From Candidatus Hodarchaeota archaeon (GTDB lineage: Archaea; Asgardarchaeota; Heimdallarchaeia; Hodarchaeales; YT1-039): a DNA stretch of 14,771 bases. Location of the stretch: contig JAEOTF010000133.1 of assembly GCA_016840025.1 (NCBI GenBank), forward strand, positions 1 through 14,771, in the 5' to 3' direction. Every line of letters starts with the position of its first letter. The stretch's first letter is position 1. Below the pieces are notes generated by a model. That model had not been told where the DNA came from. It did not search any database and saw only the letters and a list, made by a program, of their open reading frames with translations. Positions 13,164-14,771 of the stretch are shown in pieces. The position numbers and the translations under genes were made by a program.

Positions 13164-13202
13164 TATTATTTAGTTAAATTATGTAAAAAATGAGGTGGAT
13201 GT

Positions 13203-13718
13203 ATGCGAAAATTAGTGTATCTCTTATTAGGAGTTATGTTGTTAAATTTAGTAATAACTGGATATGCGAATCCAAATGCCCATTACGATGATATGGTTGA
13301 TGCGATTCCTCCTCCCCCCTTTTATGATATCCAATCCATTGATACTTACCCTGATACGATCGTTGTAACCTACGGAGACCCGCCTGGACCTCCCTGGTAT
13401 TTTCTATACCTAGCTGACAACCCAGATGGTTTTGGAGCTGTATTACTCGATCAAGATGATGCGTTTCCAGATTTGAACACATTGACCTGGGATGTTTCTC
13501 TCGTCATTGATGGTTGGCCAGGTGTGTTCTTCCTGGTAGAGACTTCGGATGGAATGACAACTGTAGACCTGTATCCCGAGGAGGAGATGTTCCCCTTTGC
13601 AGGGCCAGATTTCGATGTACTACCCGAGTTTAAAAGTCAAGATTTTGTTATATTGCCGTTCCTCATTAGCCTACTGGCTATTCTAGTCCAATATCAGCGA
13701 AAATCTATGACACACTGA
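13203..13718 (+). CDS. small exported protein with PEF-type C-terminal anchor, copy A
   Basis: This 171-residue protein has a signal peptide (MRKLVYLLLGVMLLNLVITGYA, likely cut near residue 22). An acidic, Pro- and aromatic-rich extracellular domain covers about 23-138, with DxD-type acidic patches (LADNPDGFG, LDQDDAFPD, TWDVSLVIDGW). The tail LPEFKSQDFVILPFLISLLAILVQYQRKSMTH is a PEF-type sorting motif, a hydrophobic helix and a basic end, as in archaeosortase substrates. GAGGTGG lies four bases before the ATG. A paralog sits 872 bases downstream. The signal and tail of the two are nearly identical while the middle differs, so the middle may face the outside or bind varying partners. No family recognised. 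T-runs follow the stop. Confidence 0.75.
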   Translation: MRKLVYLLLGVMLLNLVITGYANPNAHYDDMVDAIPPPPFYDIQSIDTYPDTIVVTYGDPPGPPWYFLYLADNPDGFGAVLLDQDDAFPDLNTLTWDVSLVIDGWPGVFFLVETSDGMTTVDLYPEEEMFPFAGPDFDVLPEFKSQDFVILPFLISLLAILVQYQRKSMTH

Positions 13719-13849
13719 CACAAGTAATCGGGGAGTTTTTTTTCCACAATATCATAAAATCAAAAGAGAGAGGATGTTTTTTTCTTTCCTTTTCTTTATT
13801 ACTTTTGCAGACATTTCACGAGACAGGAGAACGTTATAGACGTGATTTA

Positions 13850-13897
13850 GACCTAAAAAGACCACATCAGACTAAATCGTAGAATCTTCCATTTAAA
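13850..13897 (+). repeat. conserved 3' non-coding element, copy A
   Basis: The 48 bases beginning GACCTAAAAAGACC and ending CTTCCATTTAAA match those at 14708-14755 at 46 of 48 positions. They lie about 130 bases past the stop codon of the first paralog, after the T-tracts. The reading frames are broken, so the constraint is not protein coding. It could be a structured RNA end, a separate small RNA, a DNA-binding site or a recombination homology block. Confidence 0.7.
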
Positions 13898-13992
13898 CCT
13901 CCAACCCAACCAACACAAGAGATTAATAGAGTATAAGACCGTAGCTTACAAAATCGGTGAATTGCGGATAATTTTAGTTAGTTACATTATCC

Positions 13993-14056
13993 AGCGATAA
14001 AAGCGATAACTAATTAAATTATGTAGTGATAAAAGCGATAATTAGCTAAATTATGT
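13993..14056 (+). repeat. 32-bp tandem repeat carrying two TATA-like boxes
   Basis: Units 13993-14024 and 14025-14056 are identical at 28 of 32 positions (start AGYGATAAAAGCGATAA, end AAATTATGT). Each contains ATAAAAG. The second unit aligns with the single promoter of the first paralog at the same distance from the start codon, so the second paralog appears to have gained an extra promoter unit by local duplication. Confidence 0.8.
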
Positions 14057-14074
14057 CAAAAATGAGGTGGATGT

Positions 14075-14581
14075 TTGCGAAAATTAGTGTATTCCTTATT
14101 AGGAGTTATGTTGGTAAATTTAGCAATAACGGGGTATGCGAATCCAAACGCTCACTACGATGATGCAATTGAAGGGTTTTATCCTCCAGCAGAGATCGAA
14201 ACCATTGATACTTTAGAAAACTTGATCATAGTATCCTATGGTGGTGCACTTGATGATGTTACTTATTCATATTTTTTGCGTTTAGCTGATAATATAGACG
14301 GAACTGGGTATGCAGAACTCACTTATGATGATGCATATCGAGATTTAGACTTTTTAACTTGGGAAGTTACGCTTATTATTGCAGGATGGTCAGATGTGTT
14401 CTTCCAAGTAGAGACCCAGGAATCAGGTGTAGGTACTTTAGATATATATCCTGAAAGTGGCTTTGCAGGTCCTGATCCAGATGTACCCGAGTTTGAAGGG
14501 CAAGAGTTTGTTGTATTACCATTCCTCATTAGCCTACTAGCTATTCTGGTTCAGTATCGGCGAAAATCTATGACCAACTAA
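14075..14581 (+). CDS. small exported protein with PEF-type C-terminal anchor, copy B
   Basis: This 168-residue paralog of the protein starting at 13203 has the same layout: signal peptide MRKLVYSLLGVMLVNLAITG, then YANPNAHYDD shared exactly, an acidic middle, and the tail VPEFEGQEFVVLPFLISLLAILVQYRRKSMTN. The start codon is TTG where copy A has ATG. The identical GAGGTGG spacing and matching residues from the first codon make this start secure. The middle (about 31-135) has changed heavily, with several small gaps, while keeping landmarks such as LADN.DG, LTWEV.LII.GW and VFF.VET. It is also more acidic and less proline-rich. The function is unknown. A third copy could follow, because the 3' block is repeated up to the window end. 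Confidence 0.75.
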   Translation: MRKLVYSLLGVMLVNLAITGYANPNAHYDDAIEGFYPPAEIETIDTLENLIIVSYGGALDDVTYSYFLRLADNIDGTGYAELTYDDAYRDLDFLTWEVTLIIAGWSDVFFQVETQESGVGTLDIYPESGFAGPDPDVPEFEGQEFVVLPFLISLLAILVQYRRKSMTN

Positions 14582-14771
14582 TACAAGAGATTAGGGAGTT
14601 TTTCTGTTAAAGGATCATGAAATTGGAAGAGAAAGGGTATTTTCTTTCCTTTTTTCATTAATTTGAAGACGTTTCATGAGATAGGCGAATGTTATATAGG
14701 TGATTGAGACCTAAAAAGACCTCATCAGACTAAACCGTAGAATCTTCCATTTAAAAATCCAACACAAGAGA
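14582..14771 (+). repeat. 3' non-coding region of copy B, repeating that of copy A
   Basis: These last 190 bases follow the stop of the second paralog and contain no gene. They align along their whole length with the region after copy A, including a T-run after GGGAG, a pyrimidine tract near 14640-14658, TTTCAYGAGAYAGG, the 48-base block at 14708-14755, and CCAACACAAGAGA at the window edge. The first half is loosely conserved, the last 60 bases nearly identical. Confidence 0.75.

Larger units (their letters stand above)
13719..14074 (+). other. intergenic region between paralogs: T-tracts, conserved 3' element, duplicated promoter
   Basis: These 356 bases hold no convincing gene on either strand. 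In order they contain a T8 run (13736-13743), a pyrimidine tract (13776-13806) that probably ends transcription, and a block from about 13809 to 13897 repeated after the second paralog. Then come a short spacer, an inverted repeat (GGATAAT 13966-13972, ATTATCC 13986-13992), and a 32-base tandem repeat carrying two TATA-like boxes for the second paralog. Confidence 0.6.

Noticed and set aside
1..14771. tRNA, rRNA, CRISPR arrays, insertion sequences, riboswitches
   Set aside because: No T-loop consensus outside coding frames, no regularly spaced direct repeats of CRISPR type, no transposase text and no recognisable riboswitch core were found on either strand.

Overview
This is an AT-rich window, most likely from an archaeon and probably from the Asgard group. 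The reasons are: a stand-alone longin-like domain protein (11568-12038, minus) of the sort that accompanies small GTPases in Asgard genomes; surface proteins ending in archaeosortase-type tails (IPGFE, PEF, IPEIS followed by a membrane helix and a basic end); TATA-like boxes 20-30 bases upstream of several starts; T-tract terminators; and short leaders. The class cannot be fixed from this sequence. No tRNA, rRNA, CRISPR array, transposase or phage gene was found.

Layout. 1-2393: the 5' part of a D-2-hydroxyacid dehydrogenase gene (minus), a 339-residue membrane protein of unknown function (minus), and a divergent calcineurin-like phosphoesterase (plus) reading from a shared 59-base promoter region. 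2394-2844: a short gene that is easy to miss, encoding a 55-residue, 8-cysteine zinc-finger-like protein. 2845-6415: a cell-surface block with a large DOMON/CBM9-like anchored protein, then a two-gene unit encoding a membrane-anchored or secreted Hcp-family protein (the fold of type VI secretion tube proteins) and a surface protein with a threonine-rich stalk and a PGF-CTERM-like tail. 6594-7279: a solitary N-terminal domain of an Fe-S protein family, divergent from a small membrane zinc-ribbon protein across a 12-base palindrome. 7512-8360: a GC-rich, Pro/Gly-rich secreted protein. 8502-9333: a two-gene unit with YjbQ. 9464-10625: an arsenic-response pair, arsenite methyltransferase followed by an ArsR repressor, with three copies of a candidate operator half-site at the promoter. 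10742-11326: a small heat-shock protein with its own candidate operator. 11568-12038: the longin-like protein. 12221-12922: a bactofilin-like beta-solenoid protein with a very regular Gly-Pro ladder. 13157-14771: a tandem duplication of a small exported protein gene together with its promoter and a strongly conserved 3' non-coding element.

The best candidates for new biology are the exported Hcp-fold protein encoded next to an archaeosortase-type surface protein with no other secretion-system gene in view, the bactofilin-like ladder protein, the 55-residue cysteine-rich gene, and the 48-base non-coding element kept at 46/48 identity between tandem copies whose coding centres have diverged. 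All family assignments come from reading motifs by eye. No database search was run.
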